Assembly: GCF_963920485.1 (NCBI RefSeq)
Contig: NZ_OY986431.1
Span: 744,001-808,000 of the forward strand
DNA: 64,000 nt
Source of the DNA: Cyanobium usitatum str. Tous
GTDB taxonomy: Bacteria; Cyanobacteriota; Cyanobacteriia; PCC-6307; Cyanobiaceae
Direction of reading: 5' to 3'
Below, piece after piece: positions 17,063 through 26,730 of the stretch. The notes under the pieces are model-generated. The model ran no database searches. It was not told where the DNA came from and saw only the letters and a list, made by a program, of their open reading frames with translations. A program made the position numbers and the translations under genes. The first letter of the stretch is position 1. Every line of letters begins with the position of its first letter.

Positions 17063-17877
17063 TGGATTCCCAGCTAGAGAGCAGGTTTGTGGAACCCCTG
17101 CAGGCCCAGTTGCAGTTGCTGGGCCGCAGCGGCCAGCGCGCGGTGCTGGCACTCAATGGGCCGGTGGGCGCTGGTAAATCCACCATGGCTCGAGTGCTGC
17201 AGCAACGGGCCGCTGGCCTTGGGCTGGGGCTGGCGGTGGCCTCAATCGACGACTTTTACCTGCCCTGGGAGCAGCGGCAACGGGCGCTTGAGGGCAACCC
17301 TTTTGGCGTATCCCGGGTGCCGCCGGGCAGTCATGACGTGGCCCTAGCGCTGGACTGTCTCGACGTCTGGCAGGCCGGCGGCGCCCTGCGTCTGCCTCGC
17401 TTTGACAAGACCCTGCGGGGGGGCCTGGGTGATCGCTCTGCTGAGGAGCTGGTGGAAGCGGAGGTGTTGCTGCTGGAGGGCTGGCTGCTCGGTTGCCGCT
17501 CCCTGGGCAGGCAAGCCCTGGCCACTATTCAGCCTCCGGCCGGGCTCAACGCCGAGGAGCTGGCCTGGCTGCCCCACTGGGACCAAGCCCTGGAGGCCTA
17601 TCAGCCGCTTTGGCAGCGCTGCGCCCAGCTATGGCTGCTGCGTCCCCAAAGCTGGCAATCACCGCGCCGTTGGCGCCTGCAGGCGGAAGCTAAACAGCGC
17701 CGCCACGGCGCTGCCTGGTTGCCAGCGATAGAGCTGGATCGCGTGGTGCGCGCCAGCCTTTGTTCCCTGCCCCCATCCCTCTATCAGGATCCCCTGCTTG
17801 ATCTAGCCAGTGGCTATGCGGTGCTGGACAGCCGCCGTCGCTGGATTGGCGGCAGCGGCGTTAGCTCAGAGCAGTAA
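17062..17877 (+). CDS. Glycerate 3-kinase, plant-type P-loop kinase
   Basis: Predicted to phosphorylate D-glycerate to 3-phosphoglycerate, the last step of photorespiration. The 271-residue product has the P-loop GPVGAGKST at residues 33-41, the SIDDFYLPW motif of the uridine-kinase-like fold and the LLLEGW Walker-B region. The ATG at 17062 gives the correct N-terminus; the frame stays open much further upstream, but that part runs through the CbbY-like and Ycf20 genes. Uridine/pantothenate kinase-like proteins share the fold, so the exact substrate is inferred from plant-type glycerate kinases. Confidence 0.82.
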   Translation: MDSQLESRFVEPLQAQLQLLGRSGQRAVLALNGPVGAGKSTMARVLQQRAAGLGLGLAVASIDDFYLPWEQRQRALEGNPFGVSRVPPGSHDVALALDCLDVWQAGGALRLPRFDKTLRGGLGDRSAEELVEAEVLLLEGWLLGCRSLGRQALATIQPPAGLNAEELAWLPHWDQALEAYQPLWQRCAQLWLLRPQSWQSPRRWRLQAEAKQRRHGAAWLPAIELDRVVRASLCSLPPSLYQDPLLDLASGYAVLDSRRRWIGGSGVSSEQ

Positions 17878-17894
17878 TTGAGAGTTTGGGACGA

Positions 17895-18074
17895 TCAGCT
17901 TTCGCTGTCGTCACCCTCCTCATCCACGGGATAGATGAAGCCCTGGGCCTTGCCGCTCAGCACTGCCTTGCCGATGGAGAGAGCTTTCTTAGCTGCCACA
18001 GCAGCCTTGCCCTTCCAGGTGGCATGACGCTGATTGCGCTTGCCCTGGGAAGTTTTCTTCTTAGGAACAGCCAT
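17895..18074 (-). CDS. rpmF: 50S ribosomal protein L32
   Basis: A 59-residue ribosomal protein, found by reading the gap between glycerate kinase and ftsH. It begins [20 protein letters not shown] and continues with alternating Lys/Ala, then ends in the acidic tail [10 protein letters not shown]. The MAVPKKKTS start and the R-HATW motif are diagnostic of bacterial/plastid L32. The zinc cysteines of some L32 proteins are absent, as in other cyanobacteria. It is divergent from ftsH. Confidence 0.95.
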   Translation of the reverse strand: MAVPKKKTSQGKRNQRHATWKGKAAVAAKKALSIGKAVLSGKAQGFIYPVDEEGDDSES

Positions 18075-18192
18075 CCTGGCCCACTACATCAAACAAAGAT
18101 CTTCCATTGTCGCCTCGCCTTTCGTCAAATCGCTAAGCTCGGTGCAAAGAAAGAACCTAGTGAGCGACAGCATTCCTCCGATTGGGCAATCC

Positions 18193-20025
18193 ATGCGGTT
18201 GAACGGACTATCGACTCGCGACCCCGCTCCCTCCTACAGCCAGTTGCTGAAGGATCTGCGGGCGGGCAAGGTTAAGGATCTGGAGTTGTCGTTGCAGCAG
18301 CGGGAGGTGCGGGTGCGCTTCGACGACGGACGCCAGGCCACGGTGCCCGTATTCAGTAACGACCAGCTGCTGCTGCGCACCGCCGAGCAGGCGAAGGTGC
18401 CCCTCACCGTGCGCGATGACCGGGCTGATGGCGCTACGGCTGGTCTGGTGGCTAACGGGCTGTTGGTGCTGTTGCTACTGGGTGGACTTGCCCTCCTGAT
18501 CCGTCGCTCGGCCCAGGTGGCCAACCGGGCCATGGGCTTCGGCAGCAGTAAGCCGCGGTTGCAGGAGGAGGGCGGCGTGGTGGTGCGCTTTGAGGATGTA
18601 GCCGGTATCGGTGAGGCCAAGGAGGAGCTGCAGGAGGTGGTCACCTTCTTGAAGGAGCCGGAACGCTTCACAGCCGTTGGCGCCAAGATCCCCAAGGGGG
18701 TGCTGCTGGTGGGCCCACCAGGCACTGGCAAAACCCTTTTGGCCCGCGCCATTGCCGGCGAGGCGGGCGTGCCGTTTTTCTCGATGGCGGCCTCCGAATT
18801 CGTTGAGATGTTCGTGGGGGTGGGTGCCAGTCGGGTGCGGGACCTATTTCGCAAGGCCAAAGCCAAAGCGCCCTGCATCATTTTCATCGACGAAGTAGAT
18901 GCGGTCGGTCGCCAGCGAGGGGCAGGTATTGGTGGCGGCAACGATGAGCGGGAGCAGACCCTCAACCAGTTGCTCACCGAGATGGACGGTTTTGCAGACA
19001 ACTCCGGCGTAATTCTGCTCGCGGCTACAAACCGACCTGATGTGCTCGATAGCGCCTTGATGCGGCCCGGTCGCTTTGACCGCCGCATCACCATCGACTT
19101 GCCGGATCGCCGCGGCCGTGAGGCGATCCTGGCGGTGCATGCCCGTAGCCGCCCCCTGGCTGGGGCGGTGTCGCTGTCGGCCTGGGCCAGCCGCACCCCG
19201 GGCTTTTCTGGGGCCGATCTGGCCAACCTGCTCAACGAGGCAGCCATCCTCACGGCGCGCCATCACCAGAGCGAGATCGACGACGGCGCCCTAGGCGGTG
19301 CCCTCGAACGCATCACCATGGGCCTGACGGCGGCACCGCTGCAGGACAGTGCCAAAAAGCGGTTGATTGGATATCACGAGGTGGGCCATGCCCTACTCAC
19401 CACCTTGGTGCCAAAGGCCGATCCCCTCGACAAGGTGACCCTGCTGCCGCGCTCAGGCGGAGTTGGCGGCTTTGCCCGAATGATGCCGGACGAGGAGATC
19501 CTCGACTCCGGGTTGATTAGTAAGGCCTACCTGCAAGCCAGGCTTGTGGTTGCTTTGGGTGGCCGCGCGGCTGAGCTGGTTGTTTTTGGTCCAGCTGAGG
19601 TGACCCAAGGTGCCAGTGGTGATCTGGATATGGTCACCCGCATCTGCAGGGAGATGGTGACCCGCTACGGCTTCTCCAGTCTTGGCCCGGTGGCCTTGGA
19701 GGGGGATGGGGCTGAGGTTTTCCTCGGCCGCGACTGGTTGCGCTCCGAGCCGCCCTATTCGCGTGAAACCGGCAATCGCATCGATGCCCTGGTGCGCGAA
19801 CTGGCTAGCTCAGCCCTCGATCAGGCCGTGGCCTTGCTGCAGCCACGCCGCGCCCTAATGGATGAGCTGGTCGAAATGCTGATCCGAGATGAAACCATCG
19901 AAGGTGAGGCTTTTAGAGCGGTGGTGACAAGCCATGAGGCGGCCCATCCGCAGCCGACTGGCTCAGCTGTTGCTCTGCAGTCCACCGGAAAAGCGGATGT
20001 CGAGGCTGCGCAAGTAGGTGTGTAG
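18193..20025 (+). CDS. ftsH: ATP-dependent zinc metalloprotease FtsH family
   Basis: Membrane AAA+ protease, in cyanobacteria one of four FtsH types that degrade damaged D1 and other membrane proteins. From the ATG at 18193 it has 610 residues: one membrane helix at about 84-103, Walker A GPPGTGKT (174-181), Walker B FIDEVD, the arginine-finger RPGRFDRR, and the zinc site HEVGH (395-399). The usual N-terminal helix is not present; the upstream extension reads across rpmF on the other strand and is not hydrophobic. It overlaps the convergent cupin gene by 63 nt. Nearby start GTGs at 18142 and 18160 are possible. Confidence 0.92.
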   Translation: MRLNGLSTRDPAPSYSQLLKDLRAGKVKDLELSLQQREVRVRFDDGRQATVPVFSNDQLLLRTAEQAKVPLTVRDDRADGATAGLVANGLLVLLLLGGLALLIRRSAQVANRAMGFGSSKPRLQEEGGVVVRFEDVAGIGEAKEELQEVVTFLKEPERFTAVGAKIPKGVLLVGPPGTGKTLLARAIAGEAGVPFFSMAASEFVEMFVGVGASRVRDLFRKAKAKAPCIIFIDEVDAVGRQRGAGIGGGNDEREQTLNQLLTEMDGFADNSGVILLAATNRPDVLDSALMRPGRFDRRITIDLPDRRGREAILAVHARSRPLAGAVSLSAWASRTPGFSGADLANLLNEAAILTARHHQSEIDDGALGGALERITMGLTAAPLQDSAKKRLIGYHEVGHALLTTLVPKADPLDKVTLLPRSGGVGGFARMMPDEEILDSGLISKAYLQARLVVALGGRAAELVVFGPAEVTQGASGDLDMVTRICREMVTRYGFSSLGPVALEGDGAEVFLGRDWLRSEPPYSRETGNRIDALVRELASSALDQAVALLQPRRALMDELVEMLIRDETIEGEAFRAVVTSHEAAHPQPTGSAVALQSTGKADVEAAQVGV

Positions 20026-20931
20026 GCCCGCATCTTGAATCGGCAGCAACCGGGACATCCGCTCGCTGCTGTTGACATGGGCGTGCCAGTAGCCAGGCGG
20101 TGTGATGAAGGCCCCTCCGGGCTGCCAGTCGATGCGGCGGGGGTTGGCGATGGCACCGCTGGCGTCGAGCTCCGTGCCCACCAGGGAGTAGCAGCCCGGA
20201 TCGCAATCGATGATTAGATCAAGGGCCACCGACTGGTGCCGGTGTGGTGGCTGGATGGCGCCAGCAGGCACCACCCCGAGCATGGCCCAAAGGGTGTGGG
20301 TCACGGTGCGGCTTTGGGGCAGATCGCTGTTAGCCAGCAGCAGGCTCAGCCGGTTGCTGCGAGCGGCGCTGGGATCGGCGAGAAGCAGGTCTAGTTCGCG
20401 CTGCAGCAGGGCCGCGGGGTAGTGGGTTGGCTCGAAGCGGGCGGTGCTGGCCTCGACGCCGAGGTGGCTGAGCAGGGGGCCGTCGTGCACCCAGTAGAGA
20501 ACGCTGGTGGCCTCTGCAGTTAGCAGGGGGGGCTCGCCAGCTGGCAATACAAATAGATCTCCAGCGCTCCAGCCAAGCTGCGGCGTGCCAGCACGCTTGA
20601 GGCTGCCCGATCCTTGCAATACATAAAACAGCAAGCTGGTGGCGTTCGCCGCTGCCTTGAGGCCCTCACCAGCTTCGATGCGCAAAAAGTTGGCCGCCAG
20701 GCCAGGGCTGGTGGCCGGGGCCCTACAGCCGAGCTCGCTGCTGAGATCGAGGGGCAGCACCGCCGTGGCACCTGACTGGTGCAGGGCTGGGTCCCATTGG
20801 CGCAGGGGTATGGGTTCGGTTAGCCCAGCTCGCACCGGATTGGCAGCCTGGCGGTAGTCGAACAACTCGGTCTTGGCTTGCCACTGGGCGGAGCCGGTAG
20901 TGGAGATCAACTGGATTGGGGCCTGGGTCAT
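19963..20931 (-). CDS. Cupin-domain protein, two-domain type
   Basis: A 322-residue cytoplasmic protein with two cupin-like halves. The N-terminal half has LLFYVLQGSGSLK and FVLPAGEPP; the C-terminal half has PPHRHQSVALDLII, a metal-ligand His cluster, and FITPPGYWHAHVN. Bicupins of this type include gentisate-type dioxygenases and sugar isomerases, but the substrate cannot be assigned. It overlaps the 3' end of ftsH by 63 nt on the opposite strand and lies upstream of the ThiS/MoaD-thrC pair on a separate reading unit. Confidence 0.8.
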   Translation of the reverse strand: MTQAPIQLISTTGSAQWQAKTELFDYRQAANPVRAGLTEPIPLRQWDPALHQSGATAVLPLDLSSELGCRAPATSPGLAANFLRIEAGEGLKAAANATSLLFYVLQGSGSLKRAGTPQLGWSAGDLFVLPAGEPPLLTAEATSVLYWVHDGPLLSHLGVEASTARFEPTHYPAALLQRELDLLLADPSAARSNRLSLLLANSDLPQSRTVTHTLWAMLGVVPAGAIQPPHRHQSVALDLIIDCDPGCYSLVGTELDASGAIANPRRIDWQPGGAFITPPGYWHAHVNSSERMSRLLPIQDAGLHTYLRSLDIRFSGGLQSNS

Positions 20932-20993
20932 TGCTCTGGCTCCTCGCGGGATCTGAACACTATTGGGATTCGGCTCGCGCCTGGAGGCTTCGG

Positions 20994-21269
20994 TCAGCCA
21001 CCGGCCACGGCGGGAACAATCGAAACCTCATCGCCGTCGCTGAGGCTGGTGGTCTGGTTGTCGAGGAAGCGGATGTCCTCACTGTTTACGTAGACGTTGA
21101 GGAAGCGCCGCAATTTGCCGCCTTCATCGCACAACCGACCCTTGATCCCCGGATAGCGGCCCTCGAGGGCCTCGATCAGGCCATCCACATTGGAGGCATC
21201 GAGATCCACGCTGGCCTCCTCATTGGTGAACTTCTGCAGGGGAGTGGGGATAAGAACCTGAACTGCCAT
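20994..21269 (-). CDS. ThiS/MoaD-type sulfur-carrier protein
   Basis: A 91-residue ubiquitin-like protein ending VPAVAGG; the C-terminal Gly-Gly is the site of thiocarboxylation. The VNSEDIRFL loop and DGDEVSIV are family features. It may be MoaD or ThiS, or a specialised carrier for cysteine or methionine synthesis. It lies 38 nt downstream of threonine synthase, an association that suggests a role near amino-acid sulfur transfer, which is inference. Confidence 0.85.
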   Translation of the reverse strand: MAVQVLIPTPLQKFTNEEASVDLDASNVDGLIEALEGRYPGIKGRLCDEGGKLRRFLNVYVNSEDIRFLDNQTTSLSDGDEVSIVPAVAGG

Positions 21270-21307
21270 GGCGGGGATTGGAGGGGCGTGGGGAATGGGT
21301 GGGGTAA

Positions 21308-22579
21308 TCAGCGCTGCTGGGCGGCTTGCGCTTTTGCCCAGGCCGCTTTGAAGCTGTCGAGCTGGGCCTCAATCAGGTAGGGCTCGCCGATGGAGGAGGC
21401 GATCGCCTCTGTCGTCTTCAGACCGTTGCCGGTGATGTAAGCCACGGTGGTTTCGTCAGGATTGATCTTGCCCTGCTCCACCAGCTTCTTCAGCACGGCG
21501 ATGGTGGTACCGCCTGCGGTTTCGGTGAAAACGCCCTCGGTTTCAGCCAGCAGCTTGATGCCCTCGATGATCTCGGGGTCGCTGACGGCGGCGATGGTGC
21601 CGTTGGTCTTGTTGGCGATGTCGATTGCGTAGGGACCATCTGCCGGGTTGCCGATGGCAATCGACTTGGCGATCGTGTTGGGCTTCACCGGAGTAATGAA
21701 GTCCCGGCCTGCCGCGAAGGCCTGGGCGATTGGTGAGCAGCCCTCGGCCTGGGCGCCGCTGAAGCGCACGTGCTTCTCCTCAACCAGCCCCACCTTGATG
21801 AACTCGTCAAAACCCTTGCGAATCTTGGTGAATAGGGAGCCGGAGGCTAGGGGCGCCACGATGTGGTCTGGCAGTTGCCAGCCCAGCTGCTCGATCACCT
21901 CATAGCCAAGGGTTTTTGAGCCCTCGGAGTAATAGGGGCGCAGGTTGATGTTGACGAAGCCCCAGCCGAAGGTGTTGGCCACCTCGGAGCAGAGGCGATT
22001 GACCTGGTCGTAATTGCCATGCACCGCCATCAAGGTGGGGTTGTAGATCAAGGTGCCCAGCACCTTGCCCAATTCCAGATCGCTGGGGATGAACACGCAG
22101 CAGTCGAGGCCGGCGTGGGCGGCGATGGCGGCGGTGGAGTTGGCCAGGTTGCCGGTGGAGGCGCAACTCACCGTGGTGAAGCCCAGCTCTCGGGCGCGGG
22201 TGAGGGCCACACTCACCACCCGGTCCTTAAACGAAAGCGTCGGCATGTTGACGCCGTCGTTCTTGATGTAGAGGCTCTTGAGGCCGAGCCGCTTGGCCAG
22301 GTTGCCGGCCTTGAGCAGCGGCGTAAAGCCCGTGCCTACATCGATGGGATCGCCTTCAATCGGCAGGAATTCGCGGTAGCGCCAGATGGAGGCGGGGCCC
22401 GCCTCAATCGTGGCCCGGCTCACCCGATTTTTGATCGCCTCGTAGTCGTAGACAACTTCGAGCGGTCCGAAGCAGACGTCTTCGCAGACGTGGCGAGCGC
22501 TCGCTTCGTAGGGATGGCCGCATTCCTTGCAGCGCAATCCGGTGAAGGTGGAGCGGGAGAGGGTGGCAGTCACAGTCAC
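21308..22579 (-). CDS. thrC: Threonine synthase
   Basis: Converts O-phosphohomoserine to threonine with PLP. The 423-residue product has an N-terminal zinc-like CKECGHPY segment, the PLP-lysine motif [15 protein letters not shown], the phosphate-binding [11 protein letters not shown] loop, and the C-terminal [12 protein letters not shown]. This is the cyanobacterial-type long enzyme. The start is a GTG at 22579 (a second GTG lies two codons on). It is divergent from the UPF0182 gene and is followed by the sulfur-carrier gene. Confidence 0.95.
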   Translation of the reverse strand: MTVTATLSRSTFTGLRCKECGHPYEASARHVCEDVCFGPLEVVYDYEAIKNRVSRATIEAGPASIWRYREFLPIEGDPIDVGTGFTPLLKAGNLAKRLGLKSLYIKNDGVNMPTLSFKDRVVSVALTRARELGFTTVSCASTGNLANSTAAIAAHAGLDCCVFIPSDLELGKVLGTLIYNPTLMAVHGNYDQVNRLCSEVANTFGWGFVNINLRPYYSEGSKTLGYEVIEQLGWQLPDHIVAPLASGSLFTKIRKGFDEFIKVGLVEEKHVRFSGAQAEGCSPIAQAFAAGRDFITPVKPNTIAKSIAIGNPADGPYAIDIANKTNGTIAAVSDPEIIEGIKLLAETEGVFTETAGGTTIAVLKKLVEQGKINPDETTVAYITGNGLKTTEAIASSIGEPYLIEAQLDSFKAAWAKAQAAQQR

Positions 22580-22717
22580 GCCCAGCGGTGGCCTGAGGCT
22601 AACAGCGTTGGCCGAGGTGCTGATTTAATGCCGACTAGAGAGATCGGGTATTTATTTGAGCCTTGGGCTTGCTGATGGGCCAGGGCTTCCTAGCCTCGGT
22701 TTCTGCACCTACCTCTG

Positions 22718-25561
22718 ATGCCAAGGCGCCCCTTGTCTGCCTCCCTGCGTGCGGCGGTCAGCGTGACCCTGGGCCTGGCTCTTCTGTTGGGACTCGGCGT
22801 GCTGCTAGCCCGCCTCTGGGTGGAGTGGAGCTGGTTTGAGCAATTTGCCAAAGGCCCGGTACTGCTGCGCCGCTGGCTGCTGCAGGTTGGCCTGATGGGC
22901 CTGGGGTTGGGTCTGGGTCTGGGACTGCAGGGCTGGCTGAGCCGGTTTTGGCGTTCAGGCTCGGCCGACTCCGGCGAGCGACGCTTTGGCCTGGCCCCAG
23001 CTGGCTATGCCGCCGCCCTGGGGCTGCTCGCCCTGGCCCAGCTGGTGCCTCTGGCCCTGCTAATGCGCCTGGCCCAGCGCCTGGTGCTGACCCCCTTCGA
23101 TCCCCGGCGGCTGCATGGCTTAACCCTGCTCAGTGGCCTGCCGTTTTCCCTGCTGTTGCTGCTGGCCGGGCTGCTGGCGGCCCTGCTGGCCTGGCCGCGG
23201 CGGGCACCCCGGCTGGTGGCGGCGCTGGCTTCTTTGGCTACGGCCACGGTGCTGGGCCGGGCTTGGGGGGTGTGGTCGCTGGCCTTGCTGGCTCCTGACA
23301 GTGGCGTGCGGGAGCCGATGCTCTGGGCCGATATCAGCTTCGGCCTGGTGCGTTTCCCCGCCCTGGCCCTGGGGCTAACCCTGCTGCTTGCCCTTGGTAC
23401 CTGCCACCTGGCCGCGGGGCTCTGGGGCCTGCTGGCCCGCCCCCCTCAGCTAAGCGATGGCCGTTTCCACGGTTTTACCCCAGCCCAGTTGGTGCAGTTG
23501 CGCTGGCCGCTCGGCTCGCTGGCCCTGCTGGTAGCCGGCAGTTTTTGGCTTGGCCGTCACCAGCTGCTGCTCAGCACCGCCGGCAGCGTGCCAGGTGCCG
23601 GCTGGCTCGACGTCCATCTGGTGTTGCCCCTGCGCACTCTGGCTGCATTGGTGGCCTTACTCACGGCTGTCGCCCTGCTGCTGCCCCTGCCGCGCCGGGG
23701 CATTCGGGGACCCCTGCTTGGGGCTGTCTCGTTGGCGCTGCTGCTGGTGCCCTTGCTTGAGGTCGCGCTCACCCCGGTGCTGCAGCTGCTGCTGGTTAAA
23801 CCGCGGGAGCTGCAGCTGGAAACCACCTATCTGGCGCGCTCAATTCGGGCTACCCGGGCCGCCTTCCAACTTGATGACATCAGCACTCGTTTCGTTAAGC
23901 CAAGGCGGCGCCTTACCCGCGCTGATGTGCAGGCAAGCCAGGCCACCCTGCGCAACATTCGCCTTTGGGATAGTCAGCCCCTGCTCTCCACCAACCGCCA
24001 GCTGCAGCAGCTGCGGGTCTATTACCGCTTCTCAACTGCTGCGGTGGACCGCTACAACCTGGCGGCAAACCAGGGGTTGGGCCGCCAGCTGGTGATCATC
24101 ACGGCGCGGGAGCTAGATCAGGCCTCCCTGCCTCCGGCAGCGCGCACCTGGCTCAACACCCATTTGGTGTTTACCCATGGCTACGGCTTCACGGTTTCGC
24201 CCGTAAACACCAGCAGCCCCGACGGCCTGCCCGATTACTTCATTAGCGACCTAGGCGCATCAACCAGGGTGCAGGGCAATGCCCAGCTGGGCATCACCAC
24301 CGCCCAGGTGCGTGCCGGCATCCCCATCGGCAAGCCCAGCCTCTATTTCGGGGCCCTGGTGTCGCCCTATGCCCTCGCACCCACCAAGGTGCAGGAGTTT
24401 GACTACCCCCAGGGTGACGAAAATCTTTACACCCACTACGGCGGCTCAGCTGGTGTGCCGATCGGCTCTGCTTGGGGCCGGCTGGCCGCGGCCACATATC
24501 TGCGAGAGCCGAAGTTGCTGATGCAGGGGGCGATTACCCCCCAGACGCGCCTGCTACTGCGCCGGGAGGTTCGCCAGCGCCTGAGCAGCCTTGCCCCGTT
24601 TGTGCGCTTCGAAGGCGATCCCTATTTGGTGTCGGTGCAACTCGATAAGCCGGGTCCCTTTGCCCGCGATCAGCACCAGTTTTGGATTGTGGAGGGCTTC
24701 ACCACCAGCCGCAGCTATCCATACAGCGCTGCCGTGCCTGGCGACGCCGATATCCGCTATCTACGCAATTCGGTGAAGGCGGTAGTAGATGCTTACAACG
24801 GCAAGGCCGTGCTCTACGTGGCCGAACCGGAAGATCCCATCATTGCCGGCTGGCAGCGCTTGTTTCCGGATCTTTTTCAGCCGCTAGCGGCGATGCCTAA
24901 GCCGCTGCAGGCCCATATTCGCTATCCCCAGCGCCAGTTCGAGCTGCAGACCTCCCAGCTACTGCGCTATCACGTCACCGATCCGCGCATTTTCTACAGC
25001 GGTGATGACGTTTGGCAGGTGCCCAAGGAGCTCTACGGGCGCAGTCAGATTCCGGTGAAGCCGTATCACATCAGCGCCCAGCTCACCCCAGAGTTGCCGC
25101 CTGAATTCCTGCTGCTGCAGCCGCTCACCCCCTTGGCCCGCCCCAACCTGGCCGCCTGGTTGGCTGCCCGCAGCGATGCCCCCAACTACGGCGAATTGGT
25201 GTTGCTGCGCTTCCCAACCCAGACGCCAATCTTCGGTCCGGAGCAGGTTCAGGCCCTGATTAACCAGAACCCGCGCATCAGCCAGCAGTTTGGTCTCTGG
25301 GATCGGGCCGGATCGGAGGTGATTCAGGGCAATCTGCTGGTGGTACCAGTGGGCGAGGCGCTGCTTTATGTGGAGCCCGTTTATCTCAAGGCCCGCAACG
25401 GTGGGTTACCTACCCTCACCCGCGTGGTGGTAAGCGATGGCACCAGGGTGGCGATGGAAACCAGCTTGGAGAAGGCCATCGAAGCCCTGCTGATTCCGCG
25501 CCGCCCCCTAGCCACCATCACCGAATCCGTCGACACTAATTCGGATCTCACCCCCCCCTGA
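22718..25561 (+). CDS. UPF0182 family large membrane protein
   Basis: A 947-residue protein of the UPF0182 family. The first about 330 residues contain seven or so hydrophobic helices, separated by Arg-rich loops; the rest is a large soluble, probably extracytoplasmic, domain. The family pattern is seen in FEQFAKGPVLLRRW, DVHLVLPLRT, QNPRISQQFGLWDRAGSEVI-like segments and FPTQTPIFGPEQVQ. The function is unknown in any organism. It is divergent from thrC. Confidence 0.9.
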   Translation: MPRRPLSASLRAAVSVTLGLALLLGLGVLLARLWVEWSWFEQFAKGPVLLRRWLLQVGLMGLGLGLGLGLQGWLSRFWRSGSADSGERRFGLAPAGYAAALGLLALAQLVPLALLMRLAQRLVLTPFDPRRLHGLTLLSGLPFSLLLLLAGLLAALLAWPRRAPRLVAALASLATATVLGRAWGVWSLALLAPDSGVREPMLWADISFGLVRFPALALGLTLLLALGTCHLAAGLWGLLARPPQLSDGRFHGFTPAQLVQLRWPLGSLALLVAGSFWLGRHQLLLSTAGSVPGAGWLDVHLVLPLRTLAALVALLTAVALLLPLPRRGIRGPLLGAVSLALLLVPLLEVALTPVLQLLLVKPRELQLETTYLARSIRATRAAFQLDDISTRFVKPRRRLTRADVQASQATLRNIRLWDSQPLLSTNRQLQQLRVYYRFSTAAVDRYNLAANQGLGRQLVIITARELDQASLPPAARTWLNTHLVFTHGYGFTVSPVNTSSPDGLPDYFISDLGASTRVQGNAQLGITTAQVRAGIPIGKPSLYFGALVSPYALAPTKVQEFDYPQGDENLYTHYGGSAGVPIGSAWGRLAAATYLREPKLLMQGAITPQTRLLLRREVRQRLSSLAPFVRFEGDPYLVSVQLDKPGPFARDQHQFWIVEGFTTSRSYPYSAAVPGDADIRYLRNSVKAVVDAYNGKAVLYVAEPEDPIIAGWQRLFPDLFQPLAAMPKPLQAHIRYPQRQFELQTSQLLRYHVTDPRIFYSGDDVWQVPKELYGRSQIPVKPYHISAQLTPELPPEFLLLQPLTPLARPNLAAWLAARSDAPNYGELVLLRFPTQTPIFGPEQVQALINQNPRISQQFGLWDRAGSEVIQGNLLVVPVGEALLYVEPVYLKARNGGLPTLTRVVVSDGTRVAMETSLEKAIEALLIPRRPLATITESVDTNSDLTPP

Positions 25562-25747
25562 GCTGGAGCAAATAGGACCTCCTCCGGCTCTCTTCGTGAA
25601 TCCCACGGCGTGCCAGTCGAAGAGATCCAGTCGGCCGGGCATTAGTCAGATTCTGCAATAGACGGGTTTGAAATTATGGACGCTGCAGTAGGAGATGATT
25701 TGGAGGGCATAGTGCTTATCTGAAATCATTGTGGCCTTTCTCGGATC

Positions 25748-26606
25748 ATGAACCTCAGTCACTTCAGCCTTACTGGCATAGCACCCAACAGTCTTGCTCT
25801 TACGGTCTGCACAAGCCTTGCCCTGCCCCAGCCAGCTTTGTCTCAGTCAAGGGGCGTGCCTACGGTGTCCGTACCGGAGTTCAAGAAAAATGTCACCGGT
25901 ACCTGATGGTGGCAGGGGCCAGTGGCCCAGGATCTTTCCAGTGCCCTGGCTAATGAGCTGGCAGCAACGGGAGAGCTAAAGGTTGTGGAACGTCGCCAAC
26001 TTGACAAAGTTCTGTCGGAGCAAGAACTGGCCGAGCTCGGTCTTGTGCGCAAGGCAAGCCCCACGGCAGCCGCGAAGGGCCAGATGACTGGAGCTCGTTA
26101 TATCGTGCTGGGCACTTTGACTTCCTACGATTCAGCAACTGATGTTGAAAGTAAGGGAAGTGGCATGGGCTTTCTTGGTTTCGGTGGTGCGAAGCAAAAC
26201 ACTGTGACCAAAGATTACGTTGCTATCGACATCCGGGTAGTGGATAGTACCACCGGCGAGATCGTTGGCTCACGCACGGTCGAGGGTCGGGCGACAAACA
26301 CCATCGAGCAGAAGTCCAGCGGAGGCAGCCTGTTGCCGGCAGCAGTTATTCTTGGCGCCACGGTGCCGATGAGCTCCGGCGGTTATGCAGCTACTAGCTA
26401 CTGCAGCTGCTGGTACATTTAATTTCTCAAACAATTCCACCACGGCAAGCCGCACGCCTGCTGCTAAGGCAATTCGTGCAGCCCTGATCGAGGCTTCTGG
26501 ATATGTGAGCTGTCTGCTGGTCCCGACTGGGGATTGCATGTCCTCATATAGGGCCAAGGATCAACAGCGTCGTCAGAACACACTGGGAACTCTTGAGTTG
26601 GAGTGA
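25748..26606 (+). pseudogene. CsgG/LpoB-like gene, disrupted by a stop codon and a frameshift
   Basis: Three pieces match one CsgG-like protein. Reading from the ATG at 25748 gives VPTVSVPEFKKNVTGT, then an in-frame TGA at 25904-25906 where the pattern calls for a Trp before WWQGPVAQDLSSALANELAAT. The same frame continues through KVVERRQLDKVLSEQELAELG and RYIVLGTLTSYDS. Near 26400 the frame shifts by +1 inside a GCTACTAGCTACT repeat, after which FNFSNNSTTASRTPAAKAIR and a TGDCMSSYR tail follow in the new frame. Both lesions preserve the family pattern on each side, so decay is recent, or sequencing errors must be excluded. Such proteins are outer-membrane or envelope associated. Confidence 0.82.
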
Positions 26607-26660
26607 TGCACTGGATCAGGATCAATTGCCTTTGCATATTGATCGCACCATCACCATAAA

Positions 26661-26686
26661 AAAAGGGGGGTTTGAGCCCCCCTTTT
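26661..26686. terminator. Strong bidirectional terminator
   Basis: AAAAGGGGGG (26661-26670) and CCCCCCTTTT (26677-26686) form a perfect 10-bp stem with the 6-nt loop TTTGAG, flanked by A and T runs. It can stop transcription from the CsgG-like gene on the plus strand and from the aldolase gene on the minus strand, whose 3' ends face each other here. Confidence 0.92.
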
Positions 26687-26730
26687 GGGTATCACGTCAA
26701 CTGTTTCGATCAGTCCTGTAGCCAGGATAA

